Positions 17,271 to 25,199 of a stretch of DNA of 64,000 nt are shown one piece after another. The position numbers and the translations under genes were made by a program. The notes under the pieces were generated by a model. The model did not search any database, had not been told where the DNA came from, and worked only from the letters and a program-made list of their open reading frames with translations. Positions within the stretch are counted from its first letter, which is position 1. Each line of letters begins with the position of its first letter. The DNA lies in assembly GCF_040750475.1 (NCBI RefSeq), contig NZ_JABJVY010000029.1:4705-68704 (forward strand), in the 5' to 3' direction. The stretch is from Amorphus sp040750475 (lineage in GTDB: Bacteria > Pseudomonadota > Alphaproteobacteria > Rhizobiales > Amorphaceae).

Positions 17271-17328
17271 ATCCCTTTGCGGCGATCCGTTTTTTGCGCG
17301 AGAAGACGCTAAAAGGGTGCGAGGACCG

Positions 17329-18972
17329 ATGAGCGACACTTCAGATGCGCTGTTCGACCGCTTGAAAACCCGCCGCGAGCAGTGGCGCGGGCGAACGCTC
17401 CGGGCGGAGTTCGCCTCAGATCATGGTCGTTTCGGACGCTATCATGTCGTTCTGGACGACCTCTTGTTCGACTACTCCAAGACCCATGTCGATCCCGAAA
17501 CCCTCGATGTGCTGATTGAGCTGGCGGAAGCGGTCGACTTGCCCGGCTGGCGCGACAAGAAGCTCAACGGCGTCGCGATCAACACCACCGAACGCAGGGC
17601 GGTGCTGCACACGGCGCTGCGCGACCGGACCCCGCGCTCGTTTCGCGTCGGCGAGCAGGATGTGGCCACCGAAGTCGCCGACGTGCTCGCGCGCATGGAG
17701 ACGTTCACCGACGCCGTGCGCGGCGGGACCATCCGCGGCGCCACCGGCGAGGTCTTCACCGACGTGGTGAATATCGGGATCGGCGGATCCGATCTCGGGC
17801 CGCGCATGGCGGCTCGGGCGCTCTCGCCCTATCGAGAGGGCGGGCCGCGGGTGCACTATGTGGCCAATGTCGACGGCGCCGATCTCGCCGATACGCTTGA
17901 AGGCCTCGATCCCGCCCGAACCCTGTTCCTGGTGGCATCGAAGACGTTCACGACCTTGGAAACCATGACCAACGCGGGCTCGGCACGGAGCTGGCTCGCG
18001 GAGGCGCTCGGCGAGGCCGCCGTTGCGGACCATTTCGCGGCCCTATCCACGGCGCTCGATAAGGTGGCCGCCTTCGGCATTCGGACAGACCGGGCCTTCG
18101 GGTTCTGGGACTGGGTGGGAGGTCGCTATTCGATCTGGTCGGCGATCGGTCTTTCGCTTGCGCTGGCGATCGGGTTCAAGAATTTCTCCGACTTCCTGGA
18201 TGGGGCAGCCGAGATCGACGCCCATTTCAGTTCCGCCCCGCTATCGGAGAACATTCCGGTGCTGATGGGGCTGATCGGCGCGTGGTACCGAGACGTCTGG
18301 GATTATCGCAGCCTGGCCGTGCTGCCCTACGATCAGCGGCTGGAGCACTTCCCGGCCTTCCTGCAGCAGCTCGATATGGAATCGAACGGCAAGCGCGTGA
18401 CCCGCGAGGGCGAGCCGGTGGCGTATCCGACCGGGCCGGTGGTGTTCGGCGAGCCGGGAACCAATGGCCAGCACGCCTTCTATCAGCTCCTGCATCAAGG
18501 CACCGACATCGTGCCGTGCGAGTTCCTGGTGGCGTGCCAGCCGCATGAACCGTGCGACGACCATCATGCCAAGCTGGTCGCCAATTGCCTGGCCCAGTCG
18601 GAGGCGTTGATGCGCGGGCGGACGGAAGACGAGGCGCGTGCCCAGATGATCGCGGCCGGCGTTTCGCCGGTGGAGGCGGAGCGGCTTGCCCCGCATCGCA
18701 CCTTCCCCGGCGATCGACCGTCGATGACGTTGATGTACCGCAAGCTGGATCCCAGAACGCTCGGTCGTTTGATCGCGCTTTACGAACACAAGGTCTTCGT
18801 TCAGGGCATCATCTGGGGTATCAATTCCTTCGACCAGTATGGCGTTGAGCTTGGCAAGGAGCTCGCGAGCGTGCTGCTCGGCCCGGTCGGTCGAGGCGAG
18901 CCCATGCATGAAAGCGACTCGTCCACGGCCGGGCTCGTAGACCATTTCCATGCGATGGCGGCTTTGTCCTAG
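17329..18972 (+). CDS. pgi: Glucose-6-phosphate isomerase
   Basis: A 547-residue PGI (glucose-6-phosphate to fructose-6-phosphate), of normal bacterial length. Motifs are VNIGIGGSDLGPRM (sugar-phosphate binding), MESNGKRV, the signature GTNGQHAFYQLLHQG with the catalytic His, and VFVQGIIWGINSFDQYGVELGK near the C-terminus with the substrate-binding Lys. The ATG at 17329 follows GCGAGGA; the longer opening from 17221 runs into the upstream hairpin and was rejected. It is transcribed with its own leader. Confidence 0.96.
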   Translation: MSDTSDALFDRLKTRREQWRGRTLRAEFASDHGRFGRYHVVLDDLLFDYSKTHVDPETLDVLIELAEAVDLPGWRDKKLNGVAINTTERRAVLHTALRDRTPRSFRVGEQDVATEVADVLARMETFTDAVRGGTIRGATGEVFTDVVNIGIGGSDLGPRMAARALSPYREGGPRVHYVANVDGADLADTLEGLDPARTLFLVASKTFTTLETMTNAGSARSWLAEALGEAAVADHFAALSTALDKVAAFGIRTDRAFGFWDWVGGRYSIWSAIGLSLALAIGFKNFSDFLDGAAEIDAHFSSAPLSENIPVLMGLIGAWYRDVWDYRSLAVLPYDQRLEHFPAFLQQLDMESNGKRVTREGEPVAYPTGPVVFGEPGTNGQHAFYQLLHQGTDIVPCEFLVACQPHEPCDDHHAKLVANCLAQSEALMRGRTEDEARAQMIAAGVSPVEAERLAPHRTFPGDRPSMTLMYRKLDPRTLGRLIALYEHKVFVQGIIWGINSFDQYGVELGKELASVLLGPVGRGEPMHESDSSTAGLVDHFHAMAALS

Positions 18973-19084
18973 CTCCACGGATGGACCAACCTTCCCCTAC
19001 TCCCCGGGGCTTGCATGCTTTGTGCATGGCGCAGGCCGGTCCACGCTGTTTGTTCTTCTTTTCTGCGTTTCTTGGAGGCTTCCC

Positions 19085-21406
19085 ATGAACGACATGTCCG
19101 CACCGAAATTCGGGATCGGCGCTTCGGCCCGACGGATGGAGGACAAGGCCTTCGTGACGGGCCATGGCCACTATATCGCGGACTATCAGCCGGAAGGGGC
19201 GCTGTTTGCCTTCGTGGTCCGCTCGCCGATCGCGGCGGGTACGTTCCGCATCACCGGCGGGCTCGACGAGGTGCGTGCCGCACCCGGCGTTCGGCTGGTG
19301 ATGACCCATGCCGACATCGCCCATCTCGGCCCGCTGCCTTGCAAGGGCGTTGGCGCCCAGGTCGACGGCTCGGAGACGCGCGTTCCCGCGCGCCCGATCC
19401 TGTGCCAGGACAGAGTGCGGTTCGTGGGCGATCCGGTGGCCTTCATCGTTGCCGATAGCCAGGACGCGGCCGAGGATGCGGCCGAGCTATTGGAGATCGA
19501 ATGGGAGGCGGAGCCGGCGACGACCGATCCGGCTCATACACTGGAAGGCGGCAAGCCGCTGGTCTGGCCGGAGTTCGGTTCCAACCTGGCCTTCACCTAT
19601 GGCCATGGCGATCAGGCGGCGACGGACGCGGCGTTTGCCAAGGCGGAGAAGGTGGCCGAGCTGGAAATCGTCAACAACCGGCTGGTCACCAATTATATGG
19701 AGACCCGCGGCTGCGTCGCCGAATATGACACCGCCAGCGAGCGCTACACCCTGACCGTGGTCAGCCAGGGCGGTCACTCCATGAAGCGAATCCTGGCCGG
19801 TGACGTGTTCGGCATCGATCCGGAGCGCATCCATGTCGTCACGCCGGATGTGGGCGGTGGCTTCGGCACAAAGATTTTCCTCTACCCGGAATATCCGCTG
19901 TCGATGGTGGCCGCGGAGAAGCTCGGCCAGCCGGTGAAGTGGATCTCCACGCGAGGCGAGGCTTTCCTGTCCGACAGCCAGGGCCGCGACAACGTCACCA
20001 AGGCCGCAGTGGCGATCGACGCCGATGGCCGCTTCCTCGGCCTCAAGGTCAATCTGATCGCGAATATGGGGGCCTATCTCCACCAGTTCGGGCCGTTCGT
20101 CCCGCGCATCGGCACCACCATGTCGCCGGGCGTCTACGACATTCCCGCCGCGCACGTGACCGTGCAGGGCGTCTATACCAACACCGTGCCGATCGACGCC
20201 TATCGCGGCGCCGGCCGGCCGGAGGCCGCTTATGTGATCGAGCGCCTGGTGGAGGAAGCCGCTCGGGTAACGGGGCTTGCCTCCGACGAGATCCGCCGGC
20301 GGAATTTCATCGCGCCGGAGACGATGCCCTACACCACGCCGACCGGGCACACCTATGACAGCGGCGAGTTCGCGGGCCATCTCGATCGCGCGTTGGAGGT
20401 TGCCGACTGGGCCGGCTTCGAGGGCCGAGTGCAGGAGAGTGCGGCGCGCGGCAAGCTGCGGGGAATCGGTCTCACGACCTATATCGAGGCCTGTGCCTTT
20501 CCCGGTGGGGAGACGGCCTCGGTGGAGTTGGGCGATGATGGCCTGGTGACGCTTTTGATCGGTACTCAGTCGAACGGGCAGGGGCATGCCACCGCCTACG
20601 GACAGGTGATCGCCGACAAGCTCGGTATCGATTTCGAGCGCATCCGCGTGATCCAGGGCGATACCGATCGGGTGAAGACCGGCGGAGGTACGGGCGGCTC
20701 GCGGTCGATCCCGATCGGCCTGCCGTCGGTGAATGTGGCCTCCACCGAGCTTGCGGAGAAGATCAAGGCGATCGCCGCCGACCATCTGGAAGTCGGCACC
20801 GCCGATCTGGAGCTGGTCGACGGCAGCGTCCGTATCGTCGGCACCGACCGGGCAATGTCGCTCACGGAGGTGGCGGCGGCTGCCGGCGACAAGTCGCTGC
20901 TTACCGCGGAAAGCCGGGTGGAGCAGGAGCGGCCGACCTATCCCAACGGCACCCATATCTGCGAGCTGGAGATCGATCCGGACACCGGCAACGTCGCGGT
21001 TCTCGGCTACACCATCGTCGACGATTTCGGCGTGACGGTGAATCCGATCCTGCTGGCGGGCCAGGTCTATGGTGGCGTCGTTCAGGGGATTGGCCAGGCG
21101 CTGCTGGAAAACACCGTCTACGACGAGGAAGGCCAGCTCCTGTCGGCAACGCTGCTCGATTATGCGCTGCCGCGGGCAGACAACGTGCCGTTCTTCCACT
21201 TCGAGACCCGCAACGTGCCGACCACCTCAAACGCGCTCGGGATCAAGGGCGCAGGCGAGGCCGGTACCATCGGCGCGGCGAGCGCGGTAATGAACGCCAT
21301 CGATGACGCGCTCACCCGCTCGATCGGGCACGTCCATGTGGACATGCCGGCAACGCCCGCCAAGCTGTGGGCGATCATCGCCGAGACGAGCAAAAAGGCG
21401 GCATAG
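19085..21406 (+). CDS. Molybdenum hydroxylase large subunit (xanthine dehydrogenase/CoxL form II-like)
   Basis: A 773-residue molybdopterin-binding subunit of the xanthine oxidase family. The N-terminal domain begins GASARRMEDKAFVTGHGHY. GGGFGTK is at residues 257-263, the active-site loop AYRGAGR at 372-378 and the catalytic glutamate is E725 in GAGEAG. AYRGAGR is the form II type; true CO dehydrogenase has a Cys-containing loop, so CO oxidation is unlikely. The expected substrate is an aldehyde, purine or N-heterocycle. No 2Fe-2S subunit or FAD subunit gene lies on either side, so partners must be encoded elsewhere or the enzyme is odd. GGAGG at 19074-19078 precedes the ATG. The repeat array starts 2 nt after the stop. 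Confidence 0.88.
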   Translation: MNDMSAPKFGIGASARRMEDKAFVTGHGHYIADYQPEGALFAFVVRSPIAAGTFRITGGLDEVRAAPGVRLVMTHADIAHLGPLPCKGVGAQVDGSETRVPARPILCQDRVRFVGDPVAFIVADSQDAAEDAAELLEIEWEAEPATTDPAHTLEGGKPLVWPEFGSNLAFTYGHGDQAATDAAFAKAEKVAELEIVNNRLVTNYMETRGCVAEYDTASERYTLTVVSQGGHSMKRILAGDVFGIDPERIHVVTPDVGGGFGTKIFLYPEYPLSMVAAEKLGQPVKWISTRGEAFLSDSQGRDNVTKAAVAIDADGRFLGLKVNLIANMGAYLHQFGPFVPRIGTTMSPGVYDIPAAHVTVQGVYTNTVPIDAYRGAGRPEAAYVIERLVEEAARVTGLASDEIRRRNFIAPETMPYTTPTGHTYDSGEFAGHLDRALEVADWAGFEGRVQESAARGKLRGIGLTTYIEACAFPGGETASVELGDDGLVTLLIGTQSNGQGHATAYGQVIADKLGIDFERIRVIQGDTDRVKTGGGTGGSRSIPIGLPSVNVASTELAEKIKAIAADHLEVGTADLELVDGSVRIVGTDRAMSLTEVAAAAGDKSLLTAESRVEQERPTYPNGTHICELEIDPDTGNVAVLGYTIVDDFGVTVNPILLAGQVYGGVVQGIGQALLENTVYDEEGQLLSATLLDYALPRADNVPFFHFETRNVPTTSNALGIKGAGEAGTIGAASAVMNAIDDALTRSIGHVHVDMPATPAKLWAIIAETSKKAA

Positions 21407-21407
21407 A

Positions 21408-21861
21408 GCGTTCCCAGGAAAAGTGGGAACCGGTTTTCCGTTCGGGAACGCGTCAAAAAAATAGGCTTTTTCGCTCACGCCAGCTCGCTTTGCTCGCGGC
21501 TCCGCGTGGGCGGCCTATCGGCCGGCGCGCGGTTGCGCGCTGGCTTCGCGTTCCCAGGAAAAGTGGGAACCGGTTTTCCGTTCGGGAACGCGTCAAAAAA
21601 ATAGGCTTTTTCGCTCACGCCAGCTCGCTTTGCTCGCGGCTCCGCGTGGGCGGCCTATCGGCCGGCGCGCGGTTGCGCGCTGGCTTCGCGTTCCCAGGAA
21701 AAGTGGGAACCGGTTTTCCGTTCGGGAACGCGTCAAAAAAATAGGCTTTTTCGCTCACGCCAACTCGCTTTGCTCGCGGCTCCGCGTGGGCGGCCTATCG
21801 GCCGGCGCGCGGTTGCGCGCTGGCTTCGCGTTCCCAGGAAAAGTGGGAACCGGTTTTCCGT
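21408..21861 (+). repeat. Array A: 140-bp tandem repeat of nested hairpins, 3 full copies plus a partial fourth
   Basis: Copies begin at 21408, 21548, 21688 and 21828 (period exactly 140 bp). Each has a 44-bp hairpin (outer arms GCGTTCCC/GGGAACGC, inner arms GGAAAA/TTTTCC, apical GTGGGAACCGG), a CGTCAAAAAAATAGG tract and a second palindromic module (21479-21544 in copy 1, ends GCCAGC/GCTGGC). Copies differ at one site only (G to A at 21762). The last copy is cut after TTTTCCGT. The array fills the convergent gap between the molybdenum hydroxylase and the P-loop ATPase. The layout recalls RIME elements of rhizobia (from memory). Confidence 0.93.
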
Positions 21862-21869
21862 GTCGCCGG

Positions 21870-22412
21870 TCAGGTGAGCCTCGAAATGACGAAGTCGGCG
21901 CGCGTTTCCACCGGCGCGCGCGGCAGTTCGACGAGGTCGTATCCGGCTGCGCCATAGGTTGCGACCATGGCGGCATGGGTGCGTACGGCTTCGTCGAAAT
22001 CCTGCTTGCGCTCGTTGTCCCGACCGAAAATTTCCGACCAGGGCGGCGCGACGAATACCGTCGATGCGTAGCGATAGTGTGCAACCGCGCGCGCGACATG
22101 GTCGGGGACCGGCAAGCCGCACAAGGTCAGATAGCCGGCGACATCCGGCACGCCACGATCGAAGATCACCGGGCCGGCATGGACCAGGGCTTGCTCGTGG
22201 GAGCGGATTTCCCAGGACAGCATCAGTTCGGCAAAGGCGGTGCGATCAGCCCAGGGGAGCGCCGGTCCGTCGATGGCCGTCTGGGCGCGGATGATGGCGC
22301 GGCCGGCCTCTTCCGTCACCGGATAGCCGCGTGCCGAAAGGGCGTGCATCAGCGTCGTCTTGCCTGATCCGGGGCCGCCGGTGACGATGAAGAACGTCGA
22401 TCCAGAGTTCAT
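21870..22412 (-). CDS. Small AAA-type P-loop ATPase/kinase (AAA_28-like)
   Basis: A 180-residue protein made almost only of a P-loop domain. Walker A GGPGSGKTT is at residues 12-20. EEAGRAII and the stretch PVIFDRGVPDV (residues about 81-91) resemble nucleoside/NadR-type kinases and the AAA_28 family, where the Asp of the DRG motif acts near the phosphate. The C-terminal part contains APPWSEIFGRDNERKQDF, also typical of that family. No membrane segment is visible. Its substrate is unknown. It is a single gene on the minus strand, converging on array A. Confidence 0.75.
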   Translation of the reverse strand: MNSGSTFFIVTGGPGSGKTTLMHALSARGYPVTEEAGRAIIRAQTAIDGPALPWADRTAFAELMLSWEIRSHEQALVHAGPVIFDRGVPDVAGYLTLCGLPVPDHVARAVAHYRYASTVFVAPPWSEIFGRDNERKQDFDEAVRTHAAMVATYGAAGYDLVELPRAPVETRADFVISRLT

Positions 22413-22587
22413 TCAAGATTCCATTTGTGACTGAGGGAGATGCGAGGTTGCGCGGGCGGGTAGCCCTGCGCCGGGGCCATGGCTGCCATCCGATGCGCGC
22501 GATTGTCGCAGAGTGGCGGCGGGTTCATATTTGAAACGTCCTGACTACCTGCGTATGTCGCCGGCTCGCGCCGCCTTGGATCCTCCG

Positions 22588-23697
22588 ATGGCGACGGATT
22601 CGGCATACGTGCGCGATCCACGAGGCGACGACGTGCGCGTAACGAGCGAATTCGGGGGAGCCGCCGGGGCCGCCCCTGAAGCCAAGGAAGAGAGCCCCGA
22701 ACCCGACGAACCGGTCGCCGAACCCATCGAAAAGACAGAGGGATCGGTGCGCGAAACGGGGCTTCCCGCGCCCCAGCTCAAGACGTTGACCGGCATCCTG
22801 ATGAAGGTGCTGTCGGCGATGACCTTTTGCGGCATGCTGGCACTGGTGAAGGTCGTCGGCGAGCGCGTGCCGATCGGCGAGATCCTGTTCGCCCGCAACC
22901 TGTTCGGCCTGATCCCGGTCCTGATCATGGTTGCCTTTACCGGTTCGATGCGCGGCATCCTCAAGACCAAGCGGCCGTTCGGCCACATGAAGCGTGCGGT
23001 GATCGGCACCCTGTCGATGGGGTTTTGGTTCGCCGCCCTGACGCGTCTGTCGCTCCCCGATGCAACTGCGATTTCCTATGCCGCGCCCTTGGTCATGGTG
23101 GCGCTTGCCGCGCTGCTTCTTGGCGAGAAGGTTCGGATCTATCGCTGGTCCGCGGTGGGCGTCGGTTTCCTCGGCGTTCTGGTCATTCTCTATCCGCAGC
23201 TTTCGGCCGGCTTCGACCCAACCGGCAGTGCGCAGTCGGCCGGCGTGGTGTTCGCGCTCCTATCGGCGGTGCTGATGGCGCTGGTTTCCATCTTCGTGCG
23301 CGAACTCACAGCCACGGAGCAGACCGGCACGATCGTGCTTTACTTCTTTATCACGGCTGCGTTCCTCTCCCTACTTACCGCTCCGTTCGGCTGGGTGATG
23401 CCGACGGCGGAGGAAGCAGGCCTGCTGCTGGCGCTCGGCGTCCTGGGTGGGATCGGTCAGATCTTCCTGACCCAGGCTTACCGGTTCGCCGAGGCCTCCA
23501 CGGTGGCGCCGTTCGAATATACGTCCATGGTTTGGATGGTGATCCTGAGCCTGGTGCTGTTCGGCGAGGCGCCGCAGCCGGCGGTGATTGTCGGATCGGT
23601 GGTCGTGGTCGCGGCCGGTCTCTATGTCATCTACCGGGAGCGCAAGCTCGGCCTGGAGCGCGGCGAGCGCGGGACGACATCCCCGATGAGAGGGTAA
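22588..23697 (+). CDS. EamA/DMT-superfamily transporter
   Basis: A 369-residue inner-membrane protein with ten hydrophobic segments in two EamA repeats (about residues 75-200 and 215-340). Typical stretches are LFARNLFGLIPVLIM, SYAAPLVMVALAALLLGEK in the first repeat and AEASTVAPFEYTSMVWMVILSLVLFGE in the second. The first 70 residues are hydrophilic and Glu/Pro-rich, unusual for the family. Starts at 22513 (GTG) and 22555 (ATG) are also open; ATG 22588 was preferred because the upstream residues look non-conserved, but no strong ribosome site decides. Drug/metabolite export is the class role; the substrate is unknown. Confidence 0.85.
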   Translation: MATDSAYVRDPRGDDVRVTSEFGGAAGAAPEAKEESPEPDEPVAEPIEKTEGSVRETGLPAPQLKTLTGILMKVLSAMTFCGMLALVKVVGERVPIGEILFARNLFGLIPVLIMVAFTGSMRGILKTKRPFGHMKRAVIGTLSMGFWFAALTRLSLPDATAISYAAPLVMVALAALLLGEKVRIYRWSAVGVGFLGVLVILYPQLSAGFDPTGSAQSAGVVFALLSAVLMALVSIFVRELTATEQTGTIVLYFFITAAFLSLLTAPFGWVMPTAEEAGLLLALGVLGGIGQIFLTQAYRFAEASTVAPFEYTSMVWMVILSLVLFGEAPQPAVIVGSVVVVAAGLYVIYRERKLGLERGERGTTSPMRG

Positions 23698-23700
23698 GAA

Positions 23701-24050
23701 GGTCCTTTTCGCTCACGCCAGCTCGCTTCGCTCGCGGCTGCGCGCGCGGCCTATCGGCCGGAGCGGCAGTCGCGCTCTGGCTCCGCAATCCCAGGCGAAG
23801 TGGGCACCGGTTCGCCGTTCGGGATTGCGGAAGAAACAAGCAATCCCAGGCGAAGTGGGCACCGGTTCGCCGTTCGGGATTGCGGAAGAAACAAGCAATC
23901 CCAGGCGAAGTGGGCACCGGTTCGCCGTTCGGGATTGCGGAAGAAACAAGCAATCCCAGGCGAAGTGGGCACCGGTTCGCCGTTCGGGATTGCGGAAGAA
24001 ACAAGCAACCCCAGGCGAAGTGGGCACCGGTTCGCCGTTCGGGATTGCGG
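23701..24050 (+). repeat. Array B: five hairpin copies with a 55-bp period, preceded by the second palindromic module
   Basis: The second module lies at 23717-23781 (ends GCCAGC and CTGGC). Five hairpins follow, starting at 23785, 23840, 23895, 23950 and 24005. Outer arms are GCAATCCC/GGGATTGC (last copy GCAACCCC on the left), inner arms GGCGAA/TTCGCC and core GTGGGCACCGG; linkers are GGAAGAAACAA. The array fills the convergent gap between the EamA transporter and the FAD oxidoreductase gene. Short ORFs in it are repeat artefacts, because the period is not a multiple of three. Confidence 0.93.
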
Positions 24051-24079
24051 GAAAATGGGCCGGCGCGGGAAGTCTTGAC

Positions 24080-25189
24080 TCAGATATCCCGACCGGCCAT
24101 CCGGCGCGCGACGTGATCGAACCGGCCCGGCTCGGCGATCGCCTCGGCGGCATCGAGGCCGGTCAGCGCGCCGAATTTGAAGCCGTGGCCGGAATCCGCC
24201 GACAGGAGCACAGCCTTTCCCGATCGCTGCAATACGAAGCGGGACTCCGGCGCGACCGTGTAGAAGTTGGTCTGCGCGGATGTGACGGTGAAACGCTCTA
24301 TGTCGCGGAACTTACCGCGATAGGCGGTGACAATCTCCCGGATCTTTTCCTCGCTCGCTACCCGTCCGGTGGCCGGATCGCCGGGGAGGGACAAGCGGCC
24401 GAGACCCAGTTTCAAAGGTAGCCCATCAACCGGGGCGATCCCCCAGAGATCGTCGAAGCCGCCGAAATCCACCCAGGACGGGGCGCCCTGCCAGGCCGTT
24501 GCCAGGTCCGCCGGGGGCTCGACATAGACGATGGTCGACGAGGTCGGCACTAGCTTCGGTGCACCGGGAAAGTTAAAGCCCGGCGCCGAAATGCCAGCCG
24601 CCACGATCACCACATCAGCGGCGAAGTCATTTCCTTGAGCTGTCGTGATGCGTACCTGGTCCGGATCGATTGCCGTCACCTCGGTCTCGGTCCGGATCTC
24701 CGCGCCGTTGGCGGTAAGCCAGTCGCGAAGGCCTTCCAGGATCCGGTTCGCCATCAAGGCGCCGCCAGTCGGAGTGTAGCTCACGAACCGGGCAGCGAGG
24801 TTCGGATCCAGATGAGGAAAGCGGGCGACGGCCTCGGCCGCCGTCATCCGCTCATGGGCGATTGAGAGACCGTCGAGGGTACGGCAGGCGGTATCGGCCC
24901 AGTCGCCTTCCTCGCTGGACACCGCGATCACACCGGTCTCGATCATATGGTGGGTGCCGAGATCGACCCACAACGCATCCCAGGCGGCGAACGCTTCCCC
25001 CATCCGTGCGGCATAGCCTGCCTGGTCGCCATAGTGCCAGCGGATCAGCCGATGATGATCTGAGGAGGCGGCCGTCGGGTTCGGGATCGGCCCCTTTTCC
25101 ACGACGGTGACAGCAAAGCCGCGCCTAATCAGTCCCCAGGCGGTGGCGAGCCCGGTCACGCCGGCGCCGACGACAAGTGCTTTCGACAT
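24080..25189 (-). CDS. FAD-dependent oxidoreductase (DAO/monomeric sarcosine oxidase-like)
   Basis: A 369-residue flavoenzyme. The Rossmann fingerprint GAGVTGLATAWGLIRRGFAVTVVEKG is at about residues 7-32 and a second FAD contact at the end (SADSGHGFKFGALTGLDAAE) is the typical C-terminal DAO motif. SSDHHRLIRWHYGDQ at about 42-56 resembles the region of monomeric sarcosine and N-methyltryptophan oxidases that binds flavin. It probably oxidises a secondary amine or amino acid with O2. The start ATG at 25189 leaves 10 nt to the stop of the carboxylase gene upstream on the same strand, so they are probably one operon. Its substrate cannot be set. Confidence 0.85.
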   Translation of the reverse strand: MSKALVVGAGVTGLATAWGLIRRGFAVTVVEKGPIPNPTAASSDHHRLIRWHYGDQAGYAARMGEAFAAWDALWVDLGTHHMIETGVIAVSSEEGDWADTACRTLDGLSIAHERMTAAEAVARFPHLDPNLAARFVSYTPTGGALMANRILEGLRDWLTANGAEIRTETEVTAIDPDQVRITTAQGNDFAADVVIVAAGISAPGFNFPGAPKLVPTSSTIVYVEPPADLATAWQGAPSWVDFGGFDDLWGIAPVDGLPLKLGLGRLSLPGDPATGRVASEEKIREIVTAYRGKFRDIERFTVTSAQTNFYTVAPESRFVLQRSGKAVLLSADSGHGFKFGALTGLDAAEAIAEPGRFDHVARRMAGRDI

Positions 25190-25199
25190 GAATGTTCTC

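Noticed and set aside
21408..21861. CRISPR array
   Set aside because: Repeats at A to D have constant, not variable, spacers; the units are self-complementary hairpins with locus-specific stems, and no cas gene is present.
23627..24153. Repetitive ORFs over array B
   Set aside because: The 55-bp period shifts frame with every copy, so the same peptide appears in all frames in turn. This is a repeat artefact.
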